Positions 16,856-27,266 are shown, numbered from the stretch's first letter. The stretch: 64,000 nt of DNA from Hymenobacter monticola (GCF_022811645.1 NZ_CP094537.1:35925-99924); one strand, 5' to 3'. A program made the numbers and translations. Notes: generated by a model from the letters alone, not told the origin.

Positions 16856-17677
16856 ATGACGTTTATTGCCACTTCCCGCGCCTTGGTCGCGGTTGTTTTC
16901 CTCGGGCTCGCGGGGCCCGTCCGGGCACAGATTCCTCAGAATCCGACGCCGCCGGCCGTAGCCGATTCGCTGCACAAGTTCGAGAAGCCGGTAACGGCGG
17001 TGTTGCTGCCGGCCAAGCCCTGGTACCGCGGCAAGCTGGTCAAGGCCACCATCGTGCCGGCCCTGCTTATCGGCTACGGGGCCTACACCTTCAACGGCGG
17101 CGGCTTCTACACCAACCAGGAGGCCAGCCGCGACATCCACAAGGTGTTTCCCACGTTCCGCACCCGCGCCGACGACATCCTCATCTTCGCGCCTTACCTG
17201 GAGCTGGGGGCCGTTATCCTGTCCGGCGTGGAGTCGCGCGACGACCGCCTCAACATCGGGCTGGTGCTGCTGAAAAGCGAGCTGATTATGCTCACCACGG
17301 TGTTTGCGGTAAAGAACCTATCCCAGGAAACCCGGCCCGATGGCTCCGACAACCTCTCCTTTCCCTCGGGCCACACCGCCCAGGCCTTTTTGGCGGCCAG
17401 CATCGTGCACACCGAGTTCCGGGACAAAAGCCAGTGGTACGGCATCGGGGCGTATACCATCGCCACGAGTGTGGCCGCGCTGCGCATGATAAACAACAAG
17501 CACTGGCAGAGCGACGTGGTGGCCGGCGCGGGCTTTGGCATCCTTTCGGCCCACCTGGGCTACCTCACCCACCGCAACCGCTGGGGCCGCAAGCCGACGC
17601 TGGTGGGCCTGAACGTGGCCCCGGCCTACTTCGGGGGCGGCACCCCGGGCCTAACGCTGAGCTGGCGCGCCCACTAA
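16856..17677 (+). CDS. PAP2-family phosphatase 1 (exported/outer-membrane associated)
   Basis: A 273-residue PAP2 (type 2 phosphatidic acid phosphatase) protein with a signal peptide ending near RAQ (residue 25) when started at the ATG at 16856. The three catalytic blocks are present: K153...RP (160-161), PSGH (170-173) and R210...H216...D220. Only a few helices are hydrophobic, so it may be a periplasmic/outer-membrane-facing phosphatase acting on lipid or sugar phosphates. Followed 45 bp later by a second PAP2 gene. Substrate (lipid A, undecaprenyl diphosphate or phosphatidic acid) cannot be told from sequence. Confidence 0.82.
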   Translation: MTFIATSRALVAVVFLGLAGPVRAQIPQNPTPPAVADSLHKFEKPVTAVLLPAKPWYRGKLVKATIVPALLIGYGAYTFNGGGFYTNQEASRDIHKVFPTFRTRADDILIFAPYLELGAVILSGVESRDDRLNIGLVLLKSELIMLTTVFAVKNLSQETRPDGSDNLSFPSGHTAQAFLAASIVHTEFRDKSQWYGIGAYTIATSVAALRMINNKHWQSDVVAGAGFGILSAHLGYLTHRNRWGRKPTLVGLNVAPAYFGGGTPGLTLSWRAH

Positions 17678-17722
17678 ACGGGCGAAAGGCGCCTTGCTGC
17701 TCCTTACTCTTCTGCCTTTGCC

Positions 17723-18451
17723 ATGACCATTCTCACCTCCCTGCTTGGCTTTTTCCGCCTGCTCTGGCAGCAGCACCGCAGGCTGCTGCTCGGGCTGCTG
17801 CTGGGTTTTATCGGCCCCTGGTGCGTGTTTATCAAGGTGGCCCAGGAAGTGTGGGAAGACAAGGGCTTCCGCGGCGACCAGGCCATCCTGGAGTTCCTCT
17901 ATGCTCACGCCAACCCAGGTCTGAACGCGGTGGCCCTGTGGATGGCCCGGGCCGGCGGCACGCTCTGGACGCCGGTGGTGGAAGCGGCCGTGCTGCTGGG
18001 CCTGTTGCTGGCCCGTCAGCGCCGGGCAGCCCTGTTTTTTATCCTTTCGGTGGGCGGGGCCGGCGCCCTGAACCTGTTTGCCAAGCTGCTGCTGGCCCGC
18101 GCCCGCCCGGCGTTCTGGGTTTCTATTGCCCCGGAAACCACCTACAGCTTTCCCAGCGGGCACGCCATGGGCGCGGCGGCCCTGGCCCTGACGCTGGGGG
18201 TGCTGCTCTGGCCCACCCGGGCCCGCTGGATGGCCGTGGTCCTGGGCATGGCCTGGGCGCTGCTCATGGGCTGGTCGCGCATGTATTTGGGCGTGCATTT
18301 TCCCTCCGACGTGCTGGCCGGGTGGGTGGGCTCCATCGGCTGGGTCGGGGGCATGCACCTGCTCTTCGACCGCTACGCCCTAGACCTGCGTCGGCTGTGG
18401 CGCGACACGCGCACCTACTGGCTGGCCCGGCACGGTTCGCAGCACCACTAA
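17723..18451 (+). CDS. PAP2-family phosphatase 2 (integral membrane)
   Basis: A 242-residue membrane PAP2 phosphatase. Catalytic blocks K..LARARP, PSGHAMG and SRMYLGVHFPSD are intact. Several transmembrane helices surround them (about 12-40, 75-95, 105-120, 145-165, 170-188). It resembles membrane undecaprenyl-diphosphate or lipid phosphatases more than its exported neighbour does. It probably shares the transcript of the 16856 gene. Confidence 0.86.
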   Translation: MTILTSLLGFFRLLWQQHRRLLLGLLLGFIGPWCVFIKVAQEVWEDKGFRGDQAILEFLYAHANPGLNAVALWMARAGGTLWTPVVEAAVLLGLLLARQRRAALFFILSVGGAGALNLFAKLLLARARPAFWVSIAPETTYSFPSGHAMGAAALALTLGVLLWPTRARWMAVVLGMAWALLMGWSRMYLGVHFPSDVLAGWVGSIGWVGGMHLLFDRYALDLRRLWRDTRTYWLARHGSQHH

Positions 18452-18464
18452 ATGGCTTCCGCTT

Positions 18465-18482
18465 CAGAATTGCTTCAGATTG
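18465..18482 (+). promoter_or_regulatory. CAGAWT direct-repeat box C
   Basis: CAGAAT and CAGATT, starts 11 bp apart within a GCTTCAGAAT-type repeat, 68 bp before the gene at 18551. Confidence 0.5.
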
Positions 18483-18550
18483 CTTCCGTATGATGCTTTT
18501 GCCCGCCCGGCTTTCGGGTAAGGGCTCCGTTTTACCACTTTCTCCGCTCT

Positions 18551-19048
18551 ATGAAAAAGCTTCTTGTCTCCGCCGTGGTGCTGGGCGTTGTAGCCCTACT
18601 GGCCTTCTTCTGGTTTCGGGTAGCGGCACCCGAGCGTCCCCGTTCCGCCGCTTCCATTCCCGCCGCCGTGATGACGGCCTTTCAAACGGCGTACCCCAAC
18701 GCCCGCGCCGTGAAGTGGACCCGGGAACACGGGCAGTTCGAGGCCGAGTTCAACGACGGCGCCACCGAGAAAAAGACCTGGCTCATGTTCACGAACGCCG
18801 GCGCCGTGACGGAGACCGAAGTCGAGATTGACCCGGCCGAGCTGCCGGCCCCGATAAGCGCCCGTCTGAGCACCTACTACAAGGGCTACGACGTGACGGA
18901 AGCGGCCATCATCAAGCCCGACAGCGGCGGCACGATTTACGAAGCCGAAATTACGCAGGGCACCAACCAACGCGACGTGTACCTGCTGGCGGACGGCACC
19001 GAAGTCAAAAACACCGAAACCAAGAAGGCCGACGCGACGGGGCTGTAG
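18551..19048 (+). CDS. Membrane-anchored PepSY-like protein, copy 2
   Basis: A 165-residue paralogue of the gene at 16173, with an uncleaved-looking N-terminal helix (about 4-25) instead of a clear signal peptidase site. It contains the same elements: IPAAVMTAFQTAYPNARAVKW-like first half, TETEVEI, LPAPISARLSTYYKGYDV-like second half, YEAEI and a final ADGTEV. The Lys-rich tail lacks a domain. Flanked by regulon boxes on both sides; expected in the periplasm, anchored to the inner membrane. Confidence 0.75.
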   Translation: MKKLLVSAVVLGVVALLAFFWFRVAAPERPRSAASIPAAVMTAFQTAYPNARAVKWTREHGQFEAEFNDGATEKKTWLMFTNAGAVTETEVEIDPAELPAPISARLSTYYKGYDVTEAAIIKPDSGGTIYEAEITQGTNQRDVYLLADGTEVKNTETKKADATGL

Positions 19049-19136
19049 CCCCTTCCGCAACCGAGCCGCTTGGCTAAGCTACCCAACAGCGATTCTGCTG
19101 TTGGAATCTGCGATTCGAGCGCCGGGATGGCCCATT

Positions 19137-19154
19137 CAGATTTGCTTCAGAAAG
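19137..19154 (+). promoter_or_regulatory. CAGAWT direct-repeat box D
   Basis: CAGATT and CAGAAA, starts 11 bp apart, 111 bp before the efflux operon starting at 19266. Confidence 0.45.
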
Positions 19155-19265
19155 GGCACCGAAACTTGTGCGAATCATCGCCTCCCGCGCTTCACCCGCG
19201 GGCCTCCTTTCCGGCCCGCGCTGCAGTAGTAGAACAGTCCTTTTGTTGCACCAACACCCGTTGCC

Positions 19266-20630
19266 GTGACCGTTACCCCCCCGAATCACCTCCCTGTTAC
19301 CCCGGCCACCCCGCCCCGCTGGCGCGGCCTGTGGCTGCTGGCGCTGCCCTTGCTGCTGGCGGGCTGCGCCGGCACCAAGTCCACTTACACCCGCGAGCAC
19401 GTGGCCCGGCGCCTGCAGGCCCGCGGCGGCTATGACATTGGGACGGCCCGCACGGCGGCGGCTCCGGCCCCGGCGCTGCCCAACCTGCAGGACGGCCTGA
19501 GCGAGGACGAAACCGTGAACCTGGCCCTAACGCGCAACCCCGCTTTCCAAGCTGACCTAAGCGCGCTGGCCCTGGCGCAGGCCGATTTGCAGGACGCCGG
19601 TCTGCTGGCTAACCCCGTGCTCAGCGGCGTGACGGCCTTTGGCACTTCGCCCGTGTCCCTGGCGCTGAACTTCGCCTCCGACCTGCTCTGGCAGCGCCCC
19701 GGCCGGGTGAGTGCCGCTCAGTTTGAAACCCAGCGCGTGGCCGAAAGCCTGGTCACCCGCGGGCTGCTCGTGAGCCGCGACGCCCAGGTGAGCTACACCG
19801 ACATCACCCTGGCCGACGAACGGCTGCGCATTGCCCGCGAGGCCATCACCATGCGGGCCGAAGTGGCGCGCATCGTCCGAGCCCGCTACCGCGTGGGCGA
19901 GGCCAGCGAACTGGAAACCGTGGCGCCAAGTGCCGACTCCCTGCGTGCCGTGGACGACTACTACCGCGCCCGCCGCGACGCCCAGGTGGCCCGCCTGCGC
20001 CTGTTTGCCACCCTGGGCCTGGATTCGGTGAATGCCGATTCCGTGCGGTTCACGGTAGTTCCGGCGGCAGCAACCACGGTGCCGCCGCTGCGCACGCTGC
20101 TGGATTCGGCTTACGCAGCCCGGCCCGACCTGTGGGCGGCCCGCATCGGCATCGAGGGCATCGGCAAGCGATTGCGCTGGGAGCGCAGCCGGGTGTTCTC
20201 GTTCGTGCTTTCGCTGAATGCGCGCCTGAATGACCCCAATCCTGTGCATCTGGGGCCGGGCGCGGCTATTGGCCTGCCCATTTTCAACCGCAACCAGGGC
20301 CGCATCTCGCGGGTAAAAGCCGAGCTAGAGCAAGCCTCCTGGCAGTACCTGGCCCTGCGGCAGACCGTGAACCTGGACGTGCGGGAGGCCTACGCTCAGT
20401 ACGAGCAGGCCACCCAGAGCGTGGCGCTGTGGGAGCGCAGCTACCTGCCCAGCCTGACCGACGCGCTGCGCCGCTCCACCAAGGCTTTCATAAACGGGGA
20501 CTTTCCCTACGTGCAGGTGGCCGAAACCACCCGCCAGCTGCTCGACGCCCGCCAGCGCGCCGCCGATGCCCGCGCCGACCAGCGCCGCGCCCTGGCCCGG
20601 CTGCGCTACGCCGTGGGCGGCCGCTTCTAA
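19266..20630 (+). CDS. Outer-membrane efflux factor, TolC/CusC-like lipoprotein
   Basis: A 454-residue outer-membrane channel of the TolC/outer-membrane-factor family for a tripartite metal efflux pump. The GTG at 19266 is the only sensible start. The lipobox LLLAGC follows a proline-rich N-terminus. Helical repeats include ALTRNPAF near residue 85, SYTDITLADERL and ANPVLSG. The C-terminal helix DAYAQYEQA-like and QVAETTRQLLDARQ segments are typical. It is first of three adjacent efflux genes (OMF, adaptor, RND pump). Confidence 0.87.
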   Translation: MTVTPPNHLPVTPATPPRWRGLWLLALPLLLAGCAGTKSTYTREHVARRLQARGGYDIGTARTAAAPAPALPNLQDGLSEDETVNLALTRNPAFQADLSALALAQADLQDAGLLANPVLSGVTAFGTSPVSLALNFASDLLWQRPGRVSAAQFETQRVAESLVTRGLLVSRDAQVSYTDITLADERLRIAREAITMRAEVARIVRARYRVGEASELETVAPSADSLRAVDDYYRARRDAQVARLRLFATLGLDSVNADSVRFTVVPAAATTVPPLRTLLDSAYAARPDLWAARIGIEGIGKRLRWERSRVFSFVLSLNARLNDPNPVHLGPGAAIGLPIFNRNQGRISRVKAELEQASWQYLALRQTVNLDVREAYAQYEQATQSVALWERSYLPSLTDALRRSTKAFINGDFPYVQVAETTRQLLDARQRAADARADQRRALARLRYAVGGRF

Positions 20631-20650
20631 CTCTTAGCATTCTTTCCTCT

Positions 20651-21910
20651 ATGTATTTCCCCTCGTTCGCATCCCCCCTGCTGGTGGCTTCCCGCTGCCT
20701 GGCACTGACGGGCCTGCTCGCCGGCGCGGCCGCCTGCGGCAAAGAAGAAAAGCCCAAGGCCATCAGCCCCTCCGAAGTTGAGAACCCGGTCAAGGAGTCG
20801 GAGCTGACCACCGTGACCATCACCGCGGACGCGGAAAAACGGCTGGGCATTAAAACTGTGGCCGTCAAAACCGACAACGTGCAGGCCACGCGGGAGGTAG
20901 GCGGCGAAATCCAGGCGGTGCCGGGCCAGGCCGTGACCATCGTGGCGCCCGTGCAGGGCACGCTGCGCGGCGGGGCGGGCCTGACGGCCGGCCAGCGCGT
21001 GCGTCAGGGGCAGACGCTTTATAGCCTGGTGCCGCTGCCCGCCGAGCGCGACCTGCTCACCCTGGACCAAGGCACGGCGCAGTCACGCACCCAACTGCAG
21101 GTGGCCCAGGCCCGCCTGCAGCGAGCCGAGGAGCTGCTGGCCGACCGCGCCGGTAGCGTGCGGGCCCGCGACGACGCCCGGGCTGACGTGGCCCTGGCCC
21201 AGCGCGCCCTGGCCGACGCCCGCGCCCGACAAGGGGCAATGAACGGCAACACCGGCGGCGGGCAGGCCCTGCCCATCCGGGCGCCGCTGAGCGGGGTGGT
21301 GCAGCGCGTGAGCGTGGCGCCGGGCTCACTCGTTACGGCCAACACGGTTTTGTTGGAGCTGGCCGCGCTTAACAAGGTGTGGGTGCGCGTGCCGCTCTTC
21401 GTAGGCGACTTGCGCCGCTTGGGCAAGGAGCAGTCCGTAACGGTGCGGCCCTTGAACGGGGGCGCGCCGCGGCAGGCCCGGGCGGTGGAAGCCCCCTTGC
21501 TCAGCGCCTCGGCAGGGACCGGGACCGCCGGCACGGGGACGGCCAGCACGGGCACAGCCGACGTGTTTTACGAAATTGACAACACCGACGAAGCGTTCCG
21601 GCCCGGCGAGCGGGTGGCCGTGGACGTGACGCTGGGCAACGCCGCGAGCGGGGCCACCAACGGCGCCACGGGAGCGGTGGCCAGTACGCCGGCGCTCACC
21701 ATCCCGGCCGCCGCGCTGCTCTACGACGCCTCGGGCGGGCAGTGGGTGTACGTGCGCACCAAGCCCCTGCAGTACACCCGTATGCGGGTGGAGGTGCAGC
21801 GGGCGGTGGGGGACCAAATCGTCATCTCGCGGGGCGTGAAAGCCGGCGCGGAGGTCGTGACCGACGGGGCGGCGGAGTTATTCGGAACTGAATTTGGCGG
21901 CAGCCACTAA
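20651..21910 (+). CDS. RND efflux periplasmic adaptor, CusB/CzcB-like lipoprotein
   Basis: A 419-residue membrane-fusion protein starting at the ATG at 20651, with lipobox GAAAC (about 24-28). Domain order: beta-barrel/lipoyl halves (APVQGTLRGG near 105; IRAPLSGVVQRV near 220), a helical hairpin with many Arg/Ala between them, and a C-terminal membrane-proximal domain with YVRTKPLQYTRMRVEV. A short Gly/Thr-rich tandem stretch (GTGTAGTGTASTGTA, about 287-301) interrupts the barrel domain. It links the TolC-like channel to the RND pump encoded next. Confidence 0.88.
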   Translation: MYFPSFASPLLVASRCLALTGLLAGAAACGKEEKPKAISPSEVENPVKESELTTVTITADAEKRLGIKTVAVKTDNVQATREVGGEIQAVPGQAVTIVAPVQGTLRGGAGLTAGQRVRQGQTLYSLVPLPAERDLLTLDQGTAQSRTQLQVAQARLQRAEELLADRAGSVRARDDARADVALAQRALADARARQGAMNGNTGGGQALPIRAPLSGVVQRVSVAPGSLVTANTVLLELAALNKVWVRVPLFVGDLRRLGKEQSVTVRPLNGGAPRQARAVEAPLLSASAGTGTAGTGTASTGTADVFYEIDNTDEAFRPGERVAVDVTLGNAASGATNGATGAVASTPALTIPAAALLYDASGGQWVYVRTKPLQYTRMRVEVQRAVGDQIVISRGVKAGAEVVTDGAAELFGTEFGGSH

Positions 21911-22008
21911 ATCAACGGGTGACCAAGCGAATAGCGGGACGGGTAAAGGCTCCAGTGGGGTTCTTTTCCCTTCGCCTAGTTGGCTGCTTACCCCTTTAGC
22001 CTAGACTT

Positions 22009-25000
22009 ATGAAGTGGATAATAGAATCGGCGCTGCGGCTGCGGCTGGTGGTCGTCATCTTGTTTGGCGTCTTGTTGGTAGCGGGCCTGCAGGTGGTGCG
22101 CAACACCCCGCTGGACGTGTTTCCGGAGTTCGCGCCGCCCTACGTGGAGGTGCAGACCGAGGCGCCCGGCCTGAGCACGGCCGAGGTGGAAGCGCTGGTG
22201 AGCGTGCCATTGGAAAACGCGCTGAACGGCACGCCGGAGGTCAAGAAAATTCGCTCCAAATCGGTGCTGGGCCTCTCGTCGGTGGTGCTGTACTTTCCGC
22301 AGGGCATCGACATCAACAACGCCCGGCAGGCCGTGCAGGAGCGGCTGGCGCGGGTGGCGCCCACGCTGCCCGGCGTGGCCCGCCCGCCCGTCATGCTTTC
22401 GCCGCTGTCGTCAACCAGCCGGGTGCTCAAGATTGGGGTGTCGTCGGACAGTCTGACGCAGGTGGAAATGACGACCCTGGCCCGGTGGAGCATCCGTCCG
22501 CGCCTGATGGCCGTGCCCGGGGTGGCCAACGTGGCCATCTGGGGCCAGCGCGACCGGCAGCTGCAGGTGCTGGTGAACCCCGAGCAGCTGCGCACCCTGG
22601 GCCTGACGCTGGCCGAGGTGGAAAAGGCCGCGGCCGACGCCACCACGCTGGCCGGCGGCGGCTTCATCGACTCGCCCAACCAGCGCCTGGCCGTGTCGCA
22701 AAGCTCGGCCATTCAGACCGCCGCCGACCTGGCCCAGATGCCCGTGACCTTCCGCAACGGCGTGAGCCTGAAGCTGGGCGAGGTGGCGCAGGTGGTGGAG
22801 GGCTTCCCCGCGCCCATCGGCGATGCCGTGATTAACGACGGCCCGGGCCTGCTGCTCATCGTGGAAAAGCAGCCCGGCGCCAACACCCTGGAAGTAACCC
22901 GGCAGGTGGAAGCGGCCCTGAACGCCATGCGACCCGGCCTGAAAGGGCTGGACATCGACTCGACCATCTTCCGGCCCGCGACCTTCATTGAGATGTCCCT
23001 GGCCAACCTGAACAAGTCCCTGCTCATCGGCTGCGTGCTGGTGGTGCTGGTGCTGCTGTTCTTTCTGTACGAGTGGCGCACGGCCCTCATCAGCGCGCTG
23101 GCCCTACCCACCTCCCTCATCGCGGCGGCCTTGGCCCTGCGCTACTCCGGCAAAACCATCGACACCATGGTATTGGCCGGCCTCATCATCGCCCTGGGCG
23201 AGGTGGTGGACGACGCCATCATCGACGTGGAAAACATCATGCGCCGGCTGCGGCTCAACCACGAGGCCGGCTCGCCCAAAACGGCGTTTGCCGTGGTGTA
23301 CGAGGCCAGCATGGAGGTGCGCTCGGCCGTGATTTACGGCTCGGTCATTGTGGCGCTGGTGCTGCTGCCCATTTTCCTGCTACCGGGGTTATCGGGGGCG
23401 TTTTTCCAGCCGCTGGCCTTTGCCTACGTGCTGGCCATCCTCGCCTCGCTGTTCGTGGCCCTGACGTTGACGCCGGCGCTGGCGCTGATTCTGCTGCCCA
23501 AAGCGGCTGAGAAGAAGTCGAAGGACTCGCCCGTCGTGGCCTGGCTCAAGCGGCACTACGCCCGCATCCTGCCCGGCCTGCTGGCCCGGCCCAAGGGCGT
23601 GGCCTGGTCGCTGACGGCGGCCGCGGTCATCTCCATGCTCACGCTGCCGTTTTTCGGCCAGGAGTTTCTGCCCAACTTCAAGGAGTACGACTTCCTGATG
23701 CACTGGGTGGAGAAGCCGGGCACTTCGCTGCAGGCCATGAGCCGCATCACCGTGCGGGCCAGCAAGGAACTGCGGGCCATCCCCGGCGTTCGCAACTTCG
23801 GCGCCCACATCGGGCGGGCCGAGGTGGCCGACGAAGTGGTGGGTCCCAACTTCACCGAGCTGTGGATTTCCGTGGACCCCAAGGTGGACTACGAACAGAC
23901 CGTGGCCAAAATCCAGACCGTGGTGGACGGCTACCCGGGCCTGTACCGCGACCTGCTGACTTACCTGCGGGAGCGAATTAAAGAGGTGCTCACCGGCACT
24001 TCGGCCACCATCGTGGTGCGCATCTTCGGCCCCGACCTCGACCAGCTGTACACCAAGGCCAAGGAAGTGGGCGCCAAGCTCGAAGGCGTGGAGGGCGTGG
24101 TCGACCTGAAAGTGCAGCAGCAAACGCTGGTACCGCAGATTCAGGTGAAGATGAAGCCCGAAGCCGCGGCCCGCTTCGGCCTGAACCCCGGCACCGTGCT
24201 CCAGGCAATCAGCACGCTGGTGAAGGGCCGCAAGGTGGGCGAAATCTACCAGGAGCAGAAGATTTTCGACGTGGCCGTGTGGGGCCAGCCGGCCGTGCGC
24301 TCTGACTTCGGCGCCGTGCGCGACCTGCTCATCGGCCTGCCCGGCGGCGGGGCCGTGCCCCTGCGCGAAGTGGCCGACGTGCGCATCGTGCCCACGCCCA
24401 ACGAAATCACCCGCGAAGCGTCCTCCCGCCGCATCGACGTGACGCTGAACGTGCGCGGCCGCGACCTGGGCTCGGTGGCCCGCGACGTGCAGGCGCAGGT
24501 CGACGGCGTGGCCTTTGGCAACGGCTACCACCCCGAAATCCTGGGCGAGTACGCCGAGCGACAGGCCTCGCAGAACCGCATGCTGAGTCTGGTGCTGCTC
24601 TCGCTGGTGGGCATTTTCTTGGTGCTGTATACTGACTTCGGCACCGTGCGCCTGGCGGTAATCGGGATATTGAGCTTGTTCTTCGCCGTGTCGGGCTGTT
24701 TGCTGGCCGCGTTTCTCTCCGGCGGGGTACTCTCGCTGGGCTCCATCGTGGGCTTCATCACGGTGCTGGGCGTAGCCGCCCGCAACAGCATCATGCTGGT
24801 CAGCCACTACCGCCACCTGGAGGTGGAGGAAGGCATGCCCTTCGGCAAAGAACTGATTATTCGCGGCTCGCTGGAGCGGGTGTCGCCCATCATCATGACA
24901 GCCCTGACCTCGGTGCTGGCCCTGCTGCCCATCATCCTGGCCGGGAACGAGCCGGGCTCGGAAATCGAGCACCCCATGTCGGTGGTGATTCTGGGCGGCG

Positions 25001-25107
25001 TCATTACCTCCACCGTGCTCAACCTGCTGGGCATGCCGGCGCTCTACTGGGCCTTCGGGCGCAAGGCGGGTGCGGAGCCCGTGCCAGCTGAGCCAGCTGT
25101 TTCGTAG
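22009..25107 (+). CDS. Heavy-metal RND efflux pump, CusA/CzcA family
   Basis: A 1032-residue proton-driven RND pump of the heavy-metal efflux class: twelve-helix layout with two large periplasmic loops. In the fourth transmembrane helix, residues 395-409 read [15 protein letters not shown]. This has the VEN ending of metal pumps but ALG in place of the DFG typical of CzcA-type (Zn/Co/Cd) pumps, closer in that respect to the monovalent (Cu/Ag) class. The metal therefore cannot be assigned with confidence. It starts 98 bp after the adaptor gene. The RR/HK pair downstream is a plausible regulator. Confidence 0.92.
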   Translation: MKWIIESALRLRLVVVILFGVLLVAGLQVVRNTPLDVFPEFAPPYVEVQTEAPGLSTAEVEALVSVPLENALNGTPEVKKIRSKSVLGLSSVVLYFPQGIDINNARQAVQERLARVAPTLPGVARPPVMLSPLSSTSRVLKIGVSSDSLTQVEMTTLARWSIRPRLMAVPGVANVAIWGQRDRQLQVLVNPEQLRTLGLTLAEVEKAAADATTLAGGGFIDSPNQRLAVSQSSAIQTAADLAQMPVTFRNGVSLKLGEVAQVVEGFPAPIGDAVINDGPGLLLIVEKQPGANTLEVTRQVEAALNAMRPGLKGLDIDSTIFRPATFIEMSLANLNKSLLIGCVLVVLVLLFFLYEWRTALISALALPTSLIAAALALRYSGKTIDTMVLAGLIIALGEVVDDAIIDVENIMRRLRLNHEAGSPKTAFAVVYEASMEVRSAVIYGSVIVALVLLPIFLLPGLSGAFFQPLAFAYVLAILASLFVALTLTPALALILLPKAAEKKSKDSPVVAWLKRHYARILPGLLARPKGVAWSLTAAAVISMLTLPFFGQEFLPNFKEYDFLMHWVEKPGTSLQAMSRITVRASKELRAIPGVRNFGAHIGRAEVADEVVGPNFTELWISVDPKVDYEQTVAKIQTVVDGYPGLYRDLLTYLRERIKEVLTGTSATIVVRIFGPDLDQLYTKAKEVGAKLEGVEGVVDLKVQQQTLVPQIQVKMKPEAAARFGLNPGTVLQAISTLVKGRKVGEIYQEQKIFDVAVWGQPAVRSDFGAVRDLLIGLPGGGAVPLREVADVRIVPTPNEITREASSRRIDVTLNVRGRDLGSVARDVQAQVDGVAFGNGYHPEILGEYAERQASQNRMLSLVLLSLVGIFLVLYTDFGTVRLAVIGILSLFFAVSGCLLAAFLSGGVLSLGSIVGFITVLGVAARNSIMLVSHYRHLEVEEGMPFGKELIIRGSLERVSPIIMTALTSVLALLPIILAGNEPGSEIEHPMSVVILGGVITSTVLNLLGMPALYWAFGRKAGAEPVPAEPAVS

Positions 25108-25112
25108 CGGTT

Positions 25113-26760
25113 ATGACAGGCATCTGCCTCACCGTAAAAGCCATAAGCCGGCCGCCCGCGGCTTGGACCGGTACCGTGCTCGTGTTGCTGCTCAGCAGCT
25201 GCCTGACGCCGCGCACGGCCCTGCCGCCCCCGGTGGCGGTGGGGCCTGAAACGGTGCGGGTGGGGCCTGAAACGGTGCGGGTAGGGCCTGAAACGGTGCG
25301 CACGGTGGCCGGGGCCCAGTACGAGCGGGGCCGGCTGCACCGCTGGCTCTGGGGCACCCACTACCGGACCATCTGGGCCACACCCGTCACCGTGCCCGTG
25401 CTGCACCTGGCCACGGCCGTGCCGGGCGGGTTCACCCCGCTGCGCGAGGGGGGCTCGTTTCAAACCAAAAACCTGCGCCTGGAAACCCCCACGGGGCGCC
25501 AGTACGTGCTGCGCTCGGTGGACAAGGACGCCACCCACGCGCTGCCCGCCAGCCTGCGCGACGGCTGGGTGGGCCGGCTGATGAAGGACCAGACCAGCGT
25601 GATTCATCCCTACGGGGCCTACATCGTGCCGGCCCTGGCCGATGCGGCGGGCGTCTACCACACCAACCCGCGCCTGGTGTACCTGGGCGACGACCCGGGC
25701 CTGGGCGAGTTCCGGGCCTCGTTTGCCAACGCCCTCTACCTGCTGGAAGAGCGGCCCGACGGCGACCAGCGGGCCGTGGCCAGCTTCGGCCGCTCGGCCC
25801 GGGTGGTCAGCTCCCGGCAGGCGTTCGAGCACCTGCGGGCCGACAACCGCCACCGCGTGGACGCCCGCCACTACCTGCGCAGCCGGCTGTTCGACATGTG
25901 GCTGGGCGACTGGAGCCGGCGCGAGGACCAGTGGCGCTGGGCCACCTACGCCCGGCCCGACAGCGCCGTGCTGTACCGGGCCATCCCGCGGGACCGGGAC
26001 CACGCCTTTTTTAAGTTCGACGACGGGGTGCTCACCCGCCTCATCAGCTACGTCAAGGCCAACTACCAGAGCTTTGGGCGGGAAATCCGGCTCGCCGACG
26101 TGGAGGGCCTGAACCAAGCGGCCCGGCCCATGGACAAGTCGCTGCTGGTGTACCTCACCGCCGCCGACTACCAGCAGGTGGCGGACTCGTTGCGCCAGCA
26201 GCTCAGCGACGCCGTGATTGACCGCGCCCTGCAGGCGTGGCCGGCGCCGGTTCAGGCGCTGTCCGCCCGCGAGTTCGGCGACAAGCTGCGGGCCCGGCGC
26301 AGCCAGCTGCCGGCCGTGGCCGGCCGGTTCTACGAGCTGCTGGCCCGCGACGTGGAGCTGCCCGGCACGGACCGGGCCGAGCGTTTCGTAGTGGAAGGCG
26401 TGGAAGGCCGCCAGCTGCGGGTGCGGGTGCTGGACGTTGCCAGTGGGGCGCTGGTGGGGGAGCGCACCTTCGACGCCCAGTTCACGCGCCGCCTGCACCT
26501 GTTTGGGCTGGGGGGGCGACGACGTGTTTGAGGTGCGCGGCCACCTGCCCGCCGGGCTGGCCGTGGCGCTCTACGACGGCGCGGGCCGGGACCGGTTCAC
26601 GTTTGCCCCCGACCTGCAGGCGCCGGACAAGGTCGTGGTGCGAGAGAGCGGCGACGGCAACCAACTGGCCGAACACCCAGCAGTCAAAACCGAGGCGTAC
26701 CGGCCCCAAGCCGACGAGTTCGACGCCGCCGGTTGGCTGCTGCGCCACCGCCTGTATTAG
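25113..26760 (+). pseudogene. Lipoprotein like the N-terminal part of BamA-type surface proteins, split by a frameshift at a G7 run
   Basis: Begins 5 bp after the RND pump. The first frame (25113-26531, 472 aa) has a lipobox LLSSC and three VGPETVR repeats. A long domain follows with YVLRSVDKDATHALP, HPYGAYIVP, YHTNPRLVY, RLFDMWLGDW and DHAFFKFDDGV motifs, which I recall from the soluble part of large BamA/TamA-like proteins of Bacteroidota. At a run of seven G (26510-26516) the frame breaks. One G fewer would give LGLGGDDVFEV and continue to the stop at 26760 (about 549 aa). No beta-barrel follows. Either a mutation, a sequencing error or a phase-variable tract; function unknown. Confidence 0.7.
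25239..25301 (+). repeat. Three tandem 21-bp repeats
   Basis: Three head-to-tail copies of a 21-nt unit encoding VGPETVR, just after the lipobox of the frameshifted lipoprotein. Copies differ by one base (third copy GTAGGG) and at the end. Copy number could vary by slippage. Confidence 0.8.
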
Positions 26761-26849
26761 CCGAAAATAGATGGCTTGGGCAGTTACGTCGTAGCTGCCG
26801 GGAGCGCCAGCCCCGTTCACCAACTTTTCTCACCTTATTTGCCCGTCCC

Positions 26850-27266
26850 ATGTGGTGGCACTACGCCTTGCTTTCCGCCCTGTTTGCCGCACTGACTGCC
26901 GTCCTGGCCAAGGTGGGCATCAGGGGCGTGGATTCTAACCTGGCCACGGCCGTGCGCACGGCCGTGGTGCTGGTGCTGGCCTGGGGCATCGTGTACTTTC
27001 GGGGCGGGCTCGCCGGCCTGCCCGCGCTCACCCGCACCAACCTGTTGTTTCTGGGGCTGTCGGGGCTGGCCACGGGCCTGTCGTGGCTCTGCTACTTCCG
27101 GGCCCTGCAGCTGGGCACGGTATCGCAGGTGGCGCCCGTCGACAAATTGAGCGTGGCGCTGGCCATCGGCCTGTCGGTGGCGTTTCTGGGCGAGCGGCTG
27201 AGCTGGCAGACCGGCGTGGGCGCCGCCCTCATCGTTGCCGGCACGCTGGTGCTGGTCTGGAAATAA
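26850..27266 (+). CDS. EamA-type transporter, single-domain (DMT superfamily)
   Basis: A 138-residue membrane protein starting MWWHYALLSALFAALTAVLAK at 26850. Five hydrophobic helices and the closing segments QLGTVSQVAPVDKLSVAL and FLGERLSWQTGVGAALIVAGTLVLV are the hallmark of a single EamA unit, which works as a dimer. Transports an unknown small metabolite. Alone between the frameshifted gene and the two-component pair. Confidence 0.85.
   Translation: MWWHYALLSALFAALTAVLAKVGIRGVDSNLATAVRTAVVLVLAWGIVYFRGGLAGLPALTRTNLLFLGLSGLATGLSWLCYFRALQLGTVSQVAPVDKLSVALAIGLSVAFLGERLSWQTGVGAALIVAGTLVLVWK

Noticed and set aside
17434..18831. 465-aa plus-strand frame crossing both PAP2 genes and a PepSY gene
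   Set aside because: Alternate-frame translation, Gly/Arg/Pro-rich; the PAP2 motifs lie in the other frames.
23389..24972. 527-aa open frame on the minus strand inside the RND pump gene
   Set aside because: Composition (His/Gln/Ala/Gly-rich, no domain) is that of a GC-driven shadow of a well-supported pump gene.
25239..25301. CRISPR-like array
   Set aside because: Repeats are head-to-tail without spacers and lie in a coding frame.
25044..26498. 484-aa minus-strand open frame opposite the frameshifted lipoprotein
   Set aside because: Shadow of a GC-rich coding strand; the plus-strand protein has recognisable motifs.
26437..26760. Separate gene at the end of the lipoprotein
   Set aside because: Its useful residues (from DDVFEV) continue the upstream protein; the first 25 residues are out-of-frame noise.
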